Below, piece by piece: positions 40,811-48,536 of a DNA stretch of 64,000 nucleotides. The notes under the pieces are model-generated. The model saw only the letters and a list, made by a program, of their open reading frames with translations. It was not told the DNA's origin and did no database searches. Numbering within the stretch: the first letter of the stretch is position 1; each line of letters starts with the position of its first letter. Made by a program: the position numbers and the translations under genes. Origin of the DNA: Actinomadura syzygii (GTDB lineage: Bacteria > Actinomycetota > Actinomycetes > Streptosporangiales > Streptosporangiaceae). The DNA is taken from positions 186,001 to 250,000 of the forward strand of contig NZ_VSFF01000014.1 of the NCBI RefSeq assembly GCF_008085905.1. Direction: 5' to 3'.

Positions 40811-41323
40811 TTACTTCTCAGGGCTAAGGTTCCAGGTGGACGGCAGTTCGGCGCCGCAGACCGCGCAGAAGAAGTGCCCCTCCTTGACCAGGTTGCGTTC
40901 CCCGCACTCGGGGCAGCGGCGGAAGATGATCGAGTCGGTGAATTGGCCCGGATGGGGCAGGCCCGCCCGGTCGAGCGCCTCGCCGACAGCGGGCCACGAG
41001 GCCGGGTCGGGGCAATAGCCCGTCGACTGGTTGCTGATCTCGTCCACCCGCGGGCGCCCGTCGCCCAGAACGAAGCTGATCTCCCCAGCGCTCAGCACCG
41101 GTCGGCCGCCGGCGCAGGCGACATGCTCACTACGCCGGGGCGCGAGCCGCAGCACCCCGTCCAACCCGACGACGAACGTGAACGGCTCCGCGAGCTCGTC
41201 CTCGCCCCGCGCGGCCACCCAGACGGCGAAGTCGCCACCCGAAGCAATCCGCACCCCCTCACTCCCGGCCCGCACCGCAGCGAGGATCTCGGAGGGCCCC
41301 ACGTACTCGTATTCAGCGGGCAT
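40811..41323 (-). CDS. Conserved actinomycete protein with C-terminal zinc ribbon
   Basis: 170 residues from ATG 41323, with GGAAAAGAG upstream. The N-terminal half has YVGPSEILAAVR and LAEPFTFVVGLDGVLRLA, followed by APRRSEHVACAGG, SNQSTGYCPDPASWPAVGEA and, at the end, a zinc ribbon (RRCPECGERN, then FFCAVCGAEL). Similar proteins of this layout occur widely in Streptomyces-like genomes; no function is known. It lies downstream of the cupin gene with a terminator between, so it is probably a separate unit. Confidence 0.82.
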   Translation of the reverse strand: MPAEYEYVGPSEILAAVRAGSEGVRIASGGDFAVWVAARGEDELAEPFTFVVGLDGVLRLAPRRSEHVACAGGRPVLSAGEISFVLGDGRPRVDEISNQSTGYCPDPASWPAVGEALDRAGLPHPGQFTDSIIFRRCPECGERNLVKEGHFFCAVCGAELPSTWNLSPEK

Positions 41324-41371
41324 TCGTGGGGCTCTTTTCCGGCGGAGTTTCGCCCGGGTCAGGTTAGCGAT

Positions 41372-41409
41372 CGCCCGTCCCGTCCCGTCTGATTGGGACG
41401 GGGCGGGCG
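41372..41409. terminator. Terminator hairpin downstream of the cupin gene
   Basis: 15-bp stem CGCCCGTCCCGTCCC (41372-41386) / GGGACGGGGCGGGCG (41395-41409) with one mismatch and an 8-nt loop. Confidence 0.7.
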
Positions 41410-41427
41410 TCGGGCGGGTCAGGCTTG

Positions 41428-41781
41428 CTAGGCCTTCGCGTAGTCGCCGATGTTGCCTGCGAAGTCGAACATCACGCACGGTTCGTCGCCGACGACCCAG
41501 GCGTCGTGGCCCGGTGGGAGGACGAACACGTCTCCGGGACCGACTTCGCCTTCCGAGCCGTCCCGCATGCGGACGCGCATCCGTCCCTCGACGACATAGC
41601 CGTTGTGGTGGACTTCGCAGAGCTCCGTTCCGGCGATGTCCTTCACCGATTCCGTCCAGCGCCAGCCGGGCTCGAACGTGGCGCGTCCGAAGACCAGACC
41701 CGACATGTTGAGGACTTCGAGGTGCCCCCGTGGGAAGTCGCGGCGCTCGTCCGGCTTCTCGATGCTCTTGATTTCAGTCAT
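41428..41781 (-). CDS. Cupin domain protein
   Basis: 117 residues with AAAGGGGGACC upstream of the ATG. Single cupin barrel: motif 1 region CEVHHNGYVVEGRMRVRM (two His and Glu candidates for metal) and motif 2 GPGDVFVLPPGHDAWVVGDEP (His). The size fits small regulatory or dioxygenase-like cupins. It is divergent from the MOSC gene. Substrate unknown. Confidence 0.88.
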   Translation of the reverse strand: MTEIKSIEKPDERRDFPRGHLEVLNMSGLVFGRATFEPGWRWTESVKDIAGTELCEVHHNGYVVEGRMRVRMRDGSEGEVGPGDVFVLPPGHDAWVVGDEPCVMFDFAGNIGDYAKA

Positions 41782-41948
41782 GATGGTCCCCCTTTCACCA
41801 TCGTTTCCACGCTCGCACCGGCTCTGACCTGCGTCAAGGAGTCGGGACGGGCGTTCGCCCGAGGCGGGTCAAGAATCGGCATTTCGTGCCGCCGAGCCCG
41901 GCGGATATTCGGTCGCGGCGGGGCCGTGCGGCTCCGTATCGTCGCCCT

Positions 41949-42596
41949 GTGAAGCTCCTTTCGGTCAACGTCGGCAGGCCGCGCACCAACCACTGGCAGG
42001 CCCCCGCCCTGACGGGCATCGACAAGCGTCCGGTCGACGGCCCGGTCATGGTCGCCGCCCCGGCCTCGGAGGACACGGGCGAGGTGGGCCTGGCCGGGGA
42101 CCGCGTATACGACACGCGCAACCACGGCGGCCCCGACCAGGCCGTCTACGCCTACGCGCGGGAGGATCTCGACGTGTGGGCGGGCGAGTTGGGCCGCCCG
42201 CTGGCGAACGGCGTCTTCGGCGAGAACCTCACCACGTCCGGGGTCGACGTGAACGGCGCGCTGATCGGCGAGCGGTGGCGGCTCGGTTCGCAGGTCGTCC
42301 TTGAGGTGAGCCTGCCGCGCATTCCCTGCGCCACCTTCCAGGGCTGGCTGGACGAGAAGGGTTGGATCAAGAGGTTCACGGCTGAGGCGCGTCCCGGCGC
42401 GTACCTGCGGGTGATCGAGCCCGGCGAGATCCGCGCCGCCGACCCGGTCGAGATCGTCCACCGCCCCGGCCACGACGTGACGGTGGCCGTCGCGTTCCGC
42501 GCCCTCACCAACGAGCCCGAACTGCTCCCGCGCCTGCTGGTCGCCGAGGCCCTACCCGAATACGCGAAAGACGTCGTCCGCCGCCGCACCAACTAA
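41949..42596 (+). CDS. MOSC domain protein (YiiM-like)
   Basis: 215 residues from GTG 41949. A TATCGT -10-like hexamer at 41937-41942 lies just 7 nt before the GTG, so the transcript is probably leaderless. Motifs: GLAGDRVYDTRNHGGPDQAVY, FGENLTTSGVDV and the sulfur-carrying Cys in LPRIPCATFQGWL. MOSC proteins bind molybdenum cofactor and transfer sulfur, or reduce N-hydroxylated compounds (YiiM). No molybdenum enzyme is adjacent. Confidence 0.9.
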   Translation: MKLLSVNVGRPRTNHWQAPALTGIDKRPVDGPVMVAAPASEDTGEVGLAGDRVYDTRNHGGPDQAVYAYAREDLDVWAGELGRPLANGVFGENLTTSGVDVNGALIGERWRLGSQVVLEVSLPRIPCATFQGWLDEKGWIKRFTAEARPGAYLRVIEPGEIRAADPVEIVHRPGHDVTVAVAFRALTNEPELLPRLLVAEALPEYAKDVVRRRTN

Positions 42597-42752
42597 AAGC
42601 AACAACTGGCATGGACCGAGTCTTGTAATCACCCTTTTAGGGTCTCGGTGATTGGCCGTTGGGGCCCTAGGACCCTGGTTGCGCTAAAGCGCGAATTCAT
42701 AGCCTTCGGAGTGCTCAATAGCGAACACAGAACATTCCGAAAGGTGCGGCGA

Positions 42753-43367
42753 ATGAGAAAGAACCTGGCGACGATCGCGGTGCTCGGTGTCACGGGCGCC
42801 GCCGCGGTGGCCGGAGGAACGGTCGTCCTCGCGCAGGGCGGCGACCAGCCTGCCGCGCGGAACGTCGCGGCGGTGGCCGGGACGGAGAACACGAAGGTCC
42901 GCAAGAACTCGCCCTGCGCGGCGGGCAGGTACTCCAAGTACAAGAAGCTCGTCCGGACCGAGAAGGCGTGGCCGAACAAGCCGGGATGGCGGGTGTCGGG
43001 CTGGGGTCCGCACACCCAATTGCAACTCAGCAAGGGCATCGAGGTCAGCAACAGCGTCAACGGGACATTCGGCGTGTCGAACGAGACGGTCAGCGCCACG
43101 GTCGGGTTCGACGTGACGAAGACGACATCGACCACGATCTCCTACACTGCGGAACTGAAGAAGAAGGCCCATTACACCCTTCGCGCGGGGACCGTCCACA
43201 AGGTGTACGTGTTCAACGTCTACGAGAAGCACGGCAAGCTGGTCGGGCACAAGCCCGGCACCGCCTACTGCCAATGGGACGGAAAGCCGGGCACCTACGT
43301 CGGCACCGGAACCGCCAAACAGTTCTGGACGCTCGACTACAGGCTGACCAAGGGCCGCAAAGCCTGA
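42753..43367 (+). CDS. Secreted two-cysteine protein, paralogue 1
   Basis: 204 residues from ATG 42753 with AAAGG 8 nt upstream. Signal peptide MRKNLATIAVLGVTGAAAV; mature start near AQGGDQPAAR. The mature domain contains SPCAAGRYSKYKK, TEKAWPNKPGWRVSGWGP, a Ser/Thr-alternating stretch (SNSVNGTFGVSNETVSATVG), KKKAHYTLRAG, VFNVYEKHG, YCQWDGKPG and FWTLDYRL. Two cysteines probably form one disulfide. The alternating beta pattern recalls pore-forming or beta-sandwich proteins, as an inference only. A close paralogue lies downstream in tandem. No family recognised. Confidence 0.82.
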   Translation: MRKNLATIAVLGVTGAAAVAGGTVVLAQGGDQPAARNVAAVAGTENTKVRKNSPCAAGRYSKYKKLVRTEKAWPNKPGWRVSGWGPHTQLQLSKGIEVSNSVNGTFGVSNETVSATVGFDVTKTTSTTISYTAELKKKAHYTLRAGTVHKVYVFNVYEKHGKLVGHKPGTAYCQWDGKPGTYVGTGTAKQFWTLDYRLTKGRKA

Positions 43368-43380
43368 AAGCGCACTCGCC

Positions 43381-43425
43381 GCCCGCTCCCGAAGCCGTGC
43401 ACTCCGGGGGCGGGCCTTCATTTTT
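43381..43425 (+). terminator. Intrinsic-type terminator between the paralogues
   Basis: GCCCGCTCCCG (43381-43391) / CGGGGGCGGGC (43405-43415) with one wobble pair, followed by a T-rich run ending TTTTT. A second perfect 11-bp hairpin CTGCTCCCGGG (43427-43437) / CCCGGGAGCAG (43448-43458) follows. Confidence 0.75.
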
Positions 43426-43540
43426 CCTGCTCCCGGGCCTTGAGGTCCCCGGGAGCAGCCGTTGGGCCCTAGGGCCCTAGAAGCGGGAGGAGTCGAATTC
43501 GTAGCGTTCCAATTGCTCGATCAAGGAACCAGCGAATTCG

Positions 43541-44161
43541 ATGGGGTGCAGCAGGATGATGAAGCAATTCGCCGCGATCGCGGCGGTCGGCGCCACCGCG
43601 GCGGTCGTCGGAGGAACGATCCTCGTCGCACAGGGCGACGACCAGCCGGCCGCGAAGAACGCGTCGACCGTGGCGGGGACGGCTTCGCAGGCGAAGGCCC
43701 GAGGAGAGGGCTCACCCTGCACAATCAAGAAGTGGTCCCAATACAAGAAGTTCGTCAACACCACGCAGGAGTGGCCGAACAACTCCGACTACCGGGTCTC
43801 CGGCTATGGCCCCAACCAGCAGCTCAACATCACCGTGACCGCGGAGCGTGCCACCACCATCCAGGGGTCGTTCGGCATCTCGCCGTCGATCATCATGGCC
43901 ACGATCGGCGGCGAGGTCACGATGAGCCACTCGGTCACCAAGAGCTTCACCGCGAACTTGCCGAAGAAGGCCCACTACTCCCTTCGCGTGGGTCGCTTCT
44001 ACAAGAACTACATCTTCAACGCCTACGAGAAGCGCGGCACGATCCACTGGCCCAACCACAAGGTGTACACGTGCAAGTGGGATGGCAAGGAGCGCCACTT
44101 CCTCGGCACCGGAAAGGTCAGGTGGTTCTGGACGCTCGACTCCAAGCTGGTCAAGGTCTGA
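43541..44161 (+). CDS. Secreted two-cysteine protein, paralogue 2
   Basis: 206 residues from ATG 43541; ATG 43556 and 43559 are alternatives. It has the same architecture as the gene at 42753: signal peptide (MMKQFAAIAAVGATAAVVGG), SPCTIKKWSQYKKF, QEWPNNSDYRVSGYGP, SFGISPSIIMATIGGEVTMS, KKAHYSLRVG, IFNAYEKRG, YTCKWDGKE and FWTLDSKLVK. The first Cys pair is kept at equal positions. The tandem copy arose with its upstream box. Function not known. Confidence 0.82.
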   Translation: MGCSRMMKQFAAIAAVGATAAVVGGTILVAQGDDQPAAKNASTVAGTASQAKARGEGSPCTIKKWSQYKKFVNTTQEWPNNSDYRVSGYGPNQQLNITVTAERATTIQGSFGISPSIIMATIGGEVTMSHSVTKSFTANLPKKAHYSLRVGRFYKNYIFNAYEKRGTIHWPNHKVYTCKWDGKERHFLGTGKVRWFWTLDSKLVKV

Positions 44162-44175
44162 GCCAGAACCGGACC

Positions 44176-44226
44176 GCCGCCCCCGAACCGACCGCCGCCC
44201 CCTAGGCGATTCGCTTCGGGGGCGGC
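44176..44226. terminator. Bidirectional terminator hairpin
   Basis: Perfect 12-bp stem GCCGCCCCCGAA (44176-44187) / TTCGGGGGCGGC (44215-44226) between convergent genes. Confidence 0.75.
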
Positions 44227-44256
44227 CCCTTCTCATCGGCGCGAAGTCGCGCTAAG

Positions 44257-44724
44257 TCACGGTGCGGGGACTTCTCGGATCAGGCGGGACGTCCAGGGGC
44301 ACCAGACCAGGCCGGGCAGGAAGGCGCCACCAGCCTCGTCGAGGTGTTCTTCGACATAGGGAATGGTCGCGTCGCAGACCTCGATGGCGGCGTCGAAGAA
44401 ATCGACCGTGTCAGGGTTGTAGTGGTAGCTCCAGCGCGGGTTGTAGGGAGCCTGGCGCTTGAGGATCCTGCCGATGACGTGGGGCCTGTCAGTGGTCTCG
44501 CCGTTGACCAGGTCGCGGGCGTGCTGGATCTTGGCCGGGTCGGTGAGCTTGAGGACGGCCTCCTCCCGGGTGGTGTCGGTGAAGACGAAGTACGCCGCCT
44601 CGGCTGCGCGGGCGGGCGGCGCGACGCCCACGGTCAGCGGCAGGACCATGGCGACGACCGCGGCCGCGGCGAGCGCCCGCACGCGCCGCTTCGCCGTCCG
44701 CAACGGGGCAGAGAACTGGAACAA
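44257..44724 (-). CDS. Secreted BP74-like protein
   Basis: 155 residues from TTG 44724, with TGGAGGGACC immediately upstream; the frame is open further up, but this start places the signal peptide (AAAAVVAMVLPLTVGVAPP, A-x-A near 40) correctly. The mature part has the BP74/calmodulin-binding-protein pattern: AAYFVFTDTT, VLKLTDPAKIQHARDLV, HVIGRILKRQAPYNPRWSYH, CDATIPYVEEHLDEAGGAF and PGLVWCPWTSRL. Two cysteines, probably one disulfide. The domain is known from social amoebae and actinomycetes; its role here is not established. Confidence 0.85.
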   Translation of the reverse strand: MFQFSAPLRTAKRRVRALAAAAVVAMVLPLTVGVAPPARAAEAAYFVFTDTTREEAVLKLTDPAKIQHARDLVNGETTDRPHVIGRILKRQAPYNPRWSYHYNPDTVDFFDAAIEVCDATIPYVEEHLDEAGGAFLPGLVWCPWTSRLIREVPAP

Positions 44725-44967
44725 GGTCCCTCCAGGGGAGTCGACGGACCGGCTTGATCCGGCCCGCCCGACGCATACCCATCGTGCGTGATCCACTACT
44801 CTTCGCGTCCAGATCCGGCATTCTCACCCCTGGAGCCACGCATCGTGGATACGTTGCAACGTTGAGTAATCATCTGGCCGCTCGCCGAGATGGACGAGAA
44901 GCCGGGATTGCTCCGGGTTGTCCGGACGCTTAGCGTTCGAGGGATGCCTACCGGGAGGTGTTTCAGG

Positions 44968-45813
44968 GTGGACGTGTCCGTCGCACGGGATTTCTGGATG
45001 GTCCTCGAACCGATTCACGCCGTCACGTACTTCTCGCCGGAATGCCTGGACGGCACGAAAGAGATCGGTCTCAAAGGATTCTGGATGGGCTATTTCGGGA
45101 GCCGTGGCGCGCCGCTCGGCCCCGTTCCCGCCGGTGTGGTCGAGGCTTCGTTCTTCGGTTTCCACCCGTCGCGCGTCCGGCGCGCGATCCCCGACGCATG
45201 GAGTTTCGCGTCCCCGGCCGACATCCTCCGAACGCGCAGCGCCAACGCGGCGAAAGCACTCCGCCGAGTGGCCCCGGAGATCGAAGCCGTCGCCCCCGAA
45301 GCCATACCACCCCTCCGCACCGTGGCGGACGCGGCCGACAGCGCCGGACGCGTCCTGTTCGCGGCCAACCGCGACCTGGCCCTCCCCGAAGACCCGGTCG
45401 AGGCCCTCTGGCAATTGGCGACCACCCTGCGCGAACACCGAGGCGACGGCCACGTGGCGGCGTTGACGTCGGCGGGCCTGAACGGCTTGGAGGCCAACGT
45501 CCTGGCGTCCGCGATGGGCGTCGTCCCAACGGACAGGGTGCGAGACAGCCGAGGCTGGTCAAACGAGAACTGGACAGAAGGAGCCGCCGCACTGGAGACC
45601 CGCGGCCTCCTAGACGAGAACGGCGTCACGGACAAAGGCCGCACCCTGCGCACCGAAATAGAACGCCGAACAGACGCCCTGGCCGCCCCGCCCTACCTGG
45701 CCTTGGACGCCCCCGAAACCGTCCGCGAGCTTCTGAGACCGTTTGCCCGCGCACTAGCCGAAGCAGGCGAAATCCCCTTCCCCAACCCCATCGGCGTCCC
45801 CCGTCCCGAATAG
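44968..45813 (+). CDS. SCO6745-like family protein
   Basis: 281 residues from GTG 44968, with GGGAGG 9 nt upstream; an ATG at 44944 is also in frame. Characteristic segments: EPIHAVTYFSPECLDG, LKGFWMGYFGSRGAPLG, VEASFFGFHPSRVRRAIPDAW, EALWQLATTLREHRGDGHVAA and a winged-helix-like WTEGAAALETRGLLDENG. This actinomycete family has a helix-rich fold with a C-terminal regulatory-type domain; function not established. Codons with A or T in the third position become common after about 45600. Confidence 0.87.
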   Translation: MDVSVARDFWMVLEPIHAVTYFSPECLDGTKEIGLKGFWMGYFGSRGAPLGPVPAGVVEASFFGFHPSRVRRAIPDAWSFASPADILRTRSANAAKALRRVAPEIEAVAPEAIPPLRTVADAADSAGRVLFAANRDLALPEDPVEALWQLATTLREHRGDGHVAALTSAGLNGLEANVLASAMGVVPTDRVRDSRGWSNENWTEGAAALETRGLLDENGVTDKGRTLRTEIERRTDALAAPPYLALDAPETVRELLRPFARALAEAGEIPFPNPIGVPRPE

Positions 45814-46183
45814 GGATTTGGAGAGGGGGGTACCGTATGTGACCGCGAAAGCGGGCTCATGATGGTCCGTGGCTAGCTTCGGGTGCACCCTGCTTCGGTC
45901 AGTTGCTCGTCCCTCCGAGATCTCTGGCACCTTGCCGACATCCCCCGTCGTTTGGCCGTGTCTGTGTCTCCGCCGGTTGCTGCTCTACCGGATGTCCCGC
46001 CGCCGTTGTCCGGTCGGTGTTCCGGTTCGGTTATGCGGAGTCGAGCCGCTCGGAGACGGGTTGTCCTTCCCCCGGTCTGACACGTGCTTGCGGCGACGTA
46101 GGACGACCACCAGGCCCCGTGCCGGTGATCTGATGGCCGTCTGGACGAGCGGAGTGAAAGGGGCTGTGTGCTTCCCTGAGTGG
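45814..46183. other. Intergenic region, no gene seen
   Basis: 370 bases between the SCO6745-like gene and the convergent methyltransferase end. Frames are open but have no ribosome site and an atypical codon mix. No strong hairpin noted, and no transposase remnant. Confidence 0.4.
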
Positions 46184-47320
46184 TCAGGACTGACCGGGGG
46201 CGGGCCAGCTCTCGCCTTCGGGGGTCTGGAACCACAGGCGCTGTTGGCCGAGGCCGATCGTGAGGCCGAATGCTTCGACGCCGGGACGGTTATGGGCGGT
46301 CCACCAAGCGTGGGCGTCTTCGACGTGCCGCCAGATGTCGGACGGGCCACCGTGTTCAATCTTGGCGGGGGTGTCGTCTGAGACGCTGGCCCACGAACCG
46401 TCGGGGGTGGTGAGGAGGCTTGTGGTGGCGCTGGGGAAAGCATTGAGGCCGGGGAGTCGCTGCCAGATCAGGAGGGCCAGGCCCGGGGTGCGGAGGGCGC
46501 CGCGGCCGATGTCGCTGGCACGGGTGTGGGTGGTGCTGGTGTCGATGGGGACGCCTTCGGGGATGCCGGGTCGGGCGACGTCGCGGCGGGCGGACATGAA
46601 TCCCCATGTGCAGGTGATCAGGGGGCCGGTTGCGGTGCCGTCGTCGGCCACGGTGAGGCGTGCCAGCGCCCCGGCCCAGGTCATGCCGCGTGGACGGACG
46701 TCGGCCAGGATGACGCCGCCCGGGCGGGTCTGTTCCACCCACGCGTACGGGATGCGTTCGGTGGCCACGGTGGCTATGAGCCGGTCGTAGGGGGCACGGG
46801 CAGGGCATCCTTGGGCGCCGTCTCCCACTATGAGGGTGGGGTGGTATCCGGCGTCGGCCAGCCGGCTCTGGGCGGCGTTGATCAGCTCGGGGTCGATGTC
46901 CACGCTGACGACCTGGGACGAGCCGAGCCGATCGGACAGCAACGCGGCGTTGTAGCCGGTGCCGGTGCCGATCTCCAGAACGGTCATGGCGTCGGCCACG
47001 TCCAGGATGTGCAGCATCCGGAGCATTAGGCTCGGGCGGGTGCTGGAACTGGTGGACCACAGTGTGCCGGGCTGGTCAGGGTGTTCCTTGCGTTGGGTGA
47101 CGAGGGTGTCGTTGGAGTAGACGAGCCCGAGCCAGTGGGGGGTGGTGGCGTCCAACAGTTCGGGCGGGTCGTCGTCGGAGTAGAAGGCGGGGACGAAGAC
47201 GTGCCGGGGGACGTGGGCGACGGTCCGGCGCCATGCGGGGTCGGTGATCTCGCCTTGGTCGCTGAGCTGGTCGGCCAGGGCTTGGGCGTTGGGTCGCCAG
47301 GCGTCGGGTGGGACGGTCAT
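46184..47320 (-). CDS. PIMT-like methyltransferase of an ATP-grasp RiPP cluster
   Basis: 378 residues; ATG 47320 overlaps the ligase stop (ATGA). The N-terminal two thirds resemble protein L-isoaspartate methyltransferase: RHVFVPAFY (about 39-47), a Ser/Thr-rich substrate loop LWSTSSSTRPSLMLRML (about 87-103), SAM motif I LEIGTGTGYNAALLSD (115-130) and SVDIDPEL (139-146). A C-terminal region of about 150 residues, absent from housekeeping PIMT, follows. In fuscimiditide-type graspetide clusters such enzymes methylate an Asp and cause aspartimide formation. Same operon as ligase and precursor. Confidence 0.92.
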   Translation of the reverse strand: MTVPPDAWRPNAQALADQLSDQGEITDPAWRRTVAHVPRHVFVPAFYSDDDPPELLDATTPHWLGLVYSNDTLVTQRKEHPDQPGTLWSTSSSTRPSLMLRMLHILDVADAMTVLEIGTGTGYNAALLSDRLGSSQVVSVDIDPELINAAQSRLADAGYHPTLIVGDGAQGCPARAPYDRLIATVATERIPYAWVEQTRPGGVILADVRPRGMTWAGALARLTVADDGTATGPLITCTWGFMSARRDVARPGIPEGVPIDTSTTHTRASDIGRGALRTPGLALLIWQRLPGLNAFPSATTSLLTTPDGSWASVSDDTPAKIEHGGPSDIWRHVEDAHAWWTAHNRPGVEAFGLTIGLGQQRLWFQTPEGESWPAPGQS

Positions 47321-48279
47321 GCTGCTGCTCCCAGGAGGGTCGCGGCGATGGCGTCGGAGATGGGCGTCCCGGTGCGTTCTTGCAGCCAGGCCCATTGGGC
47401 GCCGGGGCCGCATTCCAGGAACCACCATGCCCCGTCCTCGGTCACCGCGAAGTCGAACACGCCCAACGCCAGATCAAGCGCCGACAGGTAGGCGTGACAG
47501 GCATCGGCCACGTCGGCGGGGACGGCGGTGACGGTGTATGTGAGGGCGTTATAGGCGGTGCGGAAGTCCTGGCGTCCGTGTGGGTCGTCGGTGCGGATAG
47601 CGACCGCGTGTGTGTGGCCGCTGGCGGTGGCGACCAGGCGGACGTCATGGCTTTTTCGGATATTGGCCTGGAACAGATGCAGGGTGGTGGCCACCCGTGC
47701 GTCGATCGCATCGGGGGCCACGGGTGTGGTGTAGATCAGCTTCACCTGGTCGGCCTCGCTGATCAGCTTGTGCATGGTGGCTTTGTAGACGACGCCCTCA
47801 CAGGTGCGGGCGAACGTCTCGGCGTCGCCGGGGCTGTTGGTGAGCAGGCTCGCCGGGAGGGTGAGGCCACAGCGGGCGGCGGTTGCCATCTGGAGCGGCC
47901 GGTACTCGGCGTCGGCCAGCCGCGCCGGGTGCGACACCCAACGGGCGGGCAGCGACATGAACACCCCACCGAATCCGAACCGGGCCTCCACGGTGGCGAA
48001 CCGCCGTTCCGGCTCGCTCAACGTGTCGGGGAACCGGAACGGCTGGGGCTGCCGGTAGTACACCGCCGTGACGTCTTCCAGCGGGATGACCCCGTCCGGA
48101 GTGGTGAGACGTCCTCGCCAGCCGTCGCGGGCAAGGCGAAAACTGGCGATGGACGCCGACGGGAACGAGGCGGTGTCGTAACGCATCACGCGGGCGCCGC
48201 GTTGGGCGAGCGCATCGCGGACGTAGGCGGCTTCCCCGTCGTCGTGTTCGGCGAGCAGGAGCACTAGCGGTGCCGACAT
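47317..48279 (-). CDS. ATP-grasp ligase, RiPP maturase (TgmB-like)
   Basis: 320 residues; ATG 48279 shares a base with the precursor stop. Fold landmarks: VYYRQPQPFRFP (about 73-84), VSHPARLADAEYRPLQMA, ATP-binding Lys166 in GVVYKATMH, KSHDVRLV with Arg214, Asp276 in GVFDFAV, and WWFLECGPGAQWAW with Glu289. It joins Ser/Thr/Lys side chains to Asp/Glu side chains of the precursor, forming esters or amides. The final motif is CGPGAQW instead of the usual NPNGQW, so the first metal-binding Asn is absent. Neighbours: precursor before, methyltransferase after. Confidence 0.93.
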   Translation of the reverse strand: MSAPLVLLLAEHDDGEAAYVRDALAQRGARVMRYDTASFPSASIASFRLARDGWRGRLTTPDGVIPLEDVTAVYYRQPQPFRFPDTLSEPERRFATVEARFGFGGVFMSLPARWVSHPARLADAEYRPLQMATAARCGLTLPASLLTNSPGDAETFARTCEGVVYKATMHKLISEADQVKLIYTTPVAPDAIDARVATTLHLFQANIRKSHDVRLVATASGHTHAVAIRTDDPHGRQDFRTAYNALTYTVTAVPADVADACHAYLSALDLALGVFDFAVTEDGAWWFLECGPGAQWAWLQERTGTPISDAIAATLLGAAA

Positions 48280-48536
48280 CAGTCGGTCACCGTTTGCGTG
48301 TAGTCGTCCTTCTTGGTCTGGCTGTCGTCGGTGTATTCGGTTGGAACCTTCTCCGTCCGGGTGCTGGTGGGCTTGTCGTGCTTGCCCATGGCCCGGACCG
48401 GGGCGGGAACGACGGCTTGGTCCATTCCCCACGGGCGGGCGTCGGGGGTCGGCTGCTGGGGGCTGACGGGCACAACGTGTCCCGGGAGGCCGAGCGGGAA
48501 GCGGTCACGAGGCTGCACCAGCGGGTTCTCGTTCAT
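48279..48536 (-). CDS. ATP-grasp RiPP (graspetide) precursor peptide
   Basis: 85 residues from ATG 48536, with GGAAGGA upstream. The leader (about 1-52) has PLGLPGHVVPVSP and the RPWGMDQAVVPAPVRAMG segment typical of putative ATP-grasp targets. The C-terminus (about 53-85) has nine Thr, two Ser and eight Asp/Glu residues, as in PTEYTDDSQTKKDDYTQTVTD-like stretches that provide both acceptors and donors for esters. Its stop overlaps the ligase start. The mature peptide is likely to be crosslinked by the ligase and then modified by the methyltransferase. Confidence 0.9.
   Translation of the reverse strand: MNENPLVQPRDRFPLGLPGHVVPVSPQQPTPDARPWGMDQAVVPAPVRAMGKHDKPTSTRTEKVPTEYTDDSQTKKDDYTQTVTD

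Larger units (their letters stand above)
42692..43521 (+). repeat. Duplicated upstream box of the secreted paralogues
   Basis: Box A (42692-42719) and box B (43494-43521), each 28 bp, start CGAATTC and agree at 22 positions; both are preceded by a GGGCCCTAG motif 3-40 bp upstream. The entry spans both copies. They show that gene and promoter were duplicated together. Confidence 0.75.

Noticed and set aside
40107..41018. A 303-codon forward frame across the 40.1-41.0 kb gap
   Set aside because: It runs antisense into the zinc-ribbon gene, has no ribosome site, and its composition is GC-driven.
45873..46235. A 120-codon reverse frame downstream of the methyltransferase
   Set aside because: Arg/Ser/Thr-rich with no start site and no codon bias; treated as intergenic.
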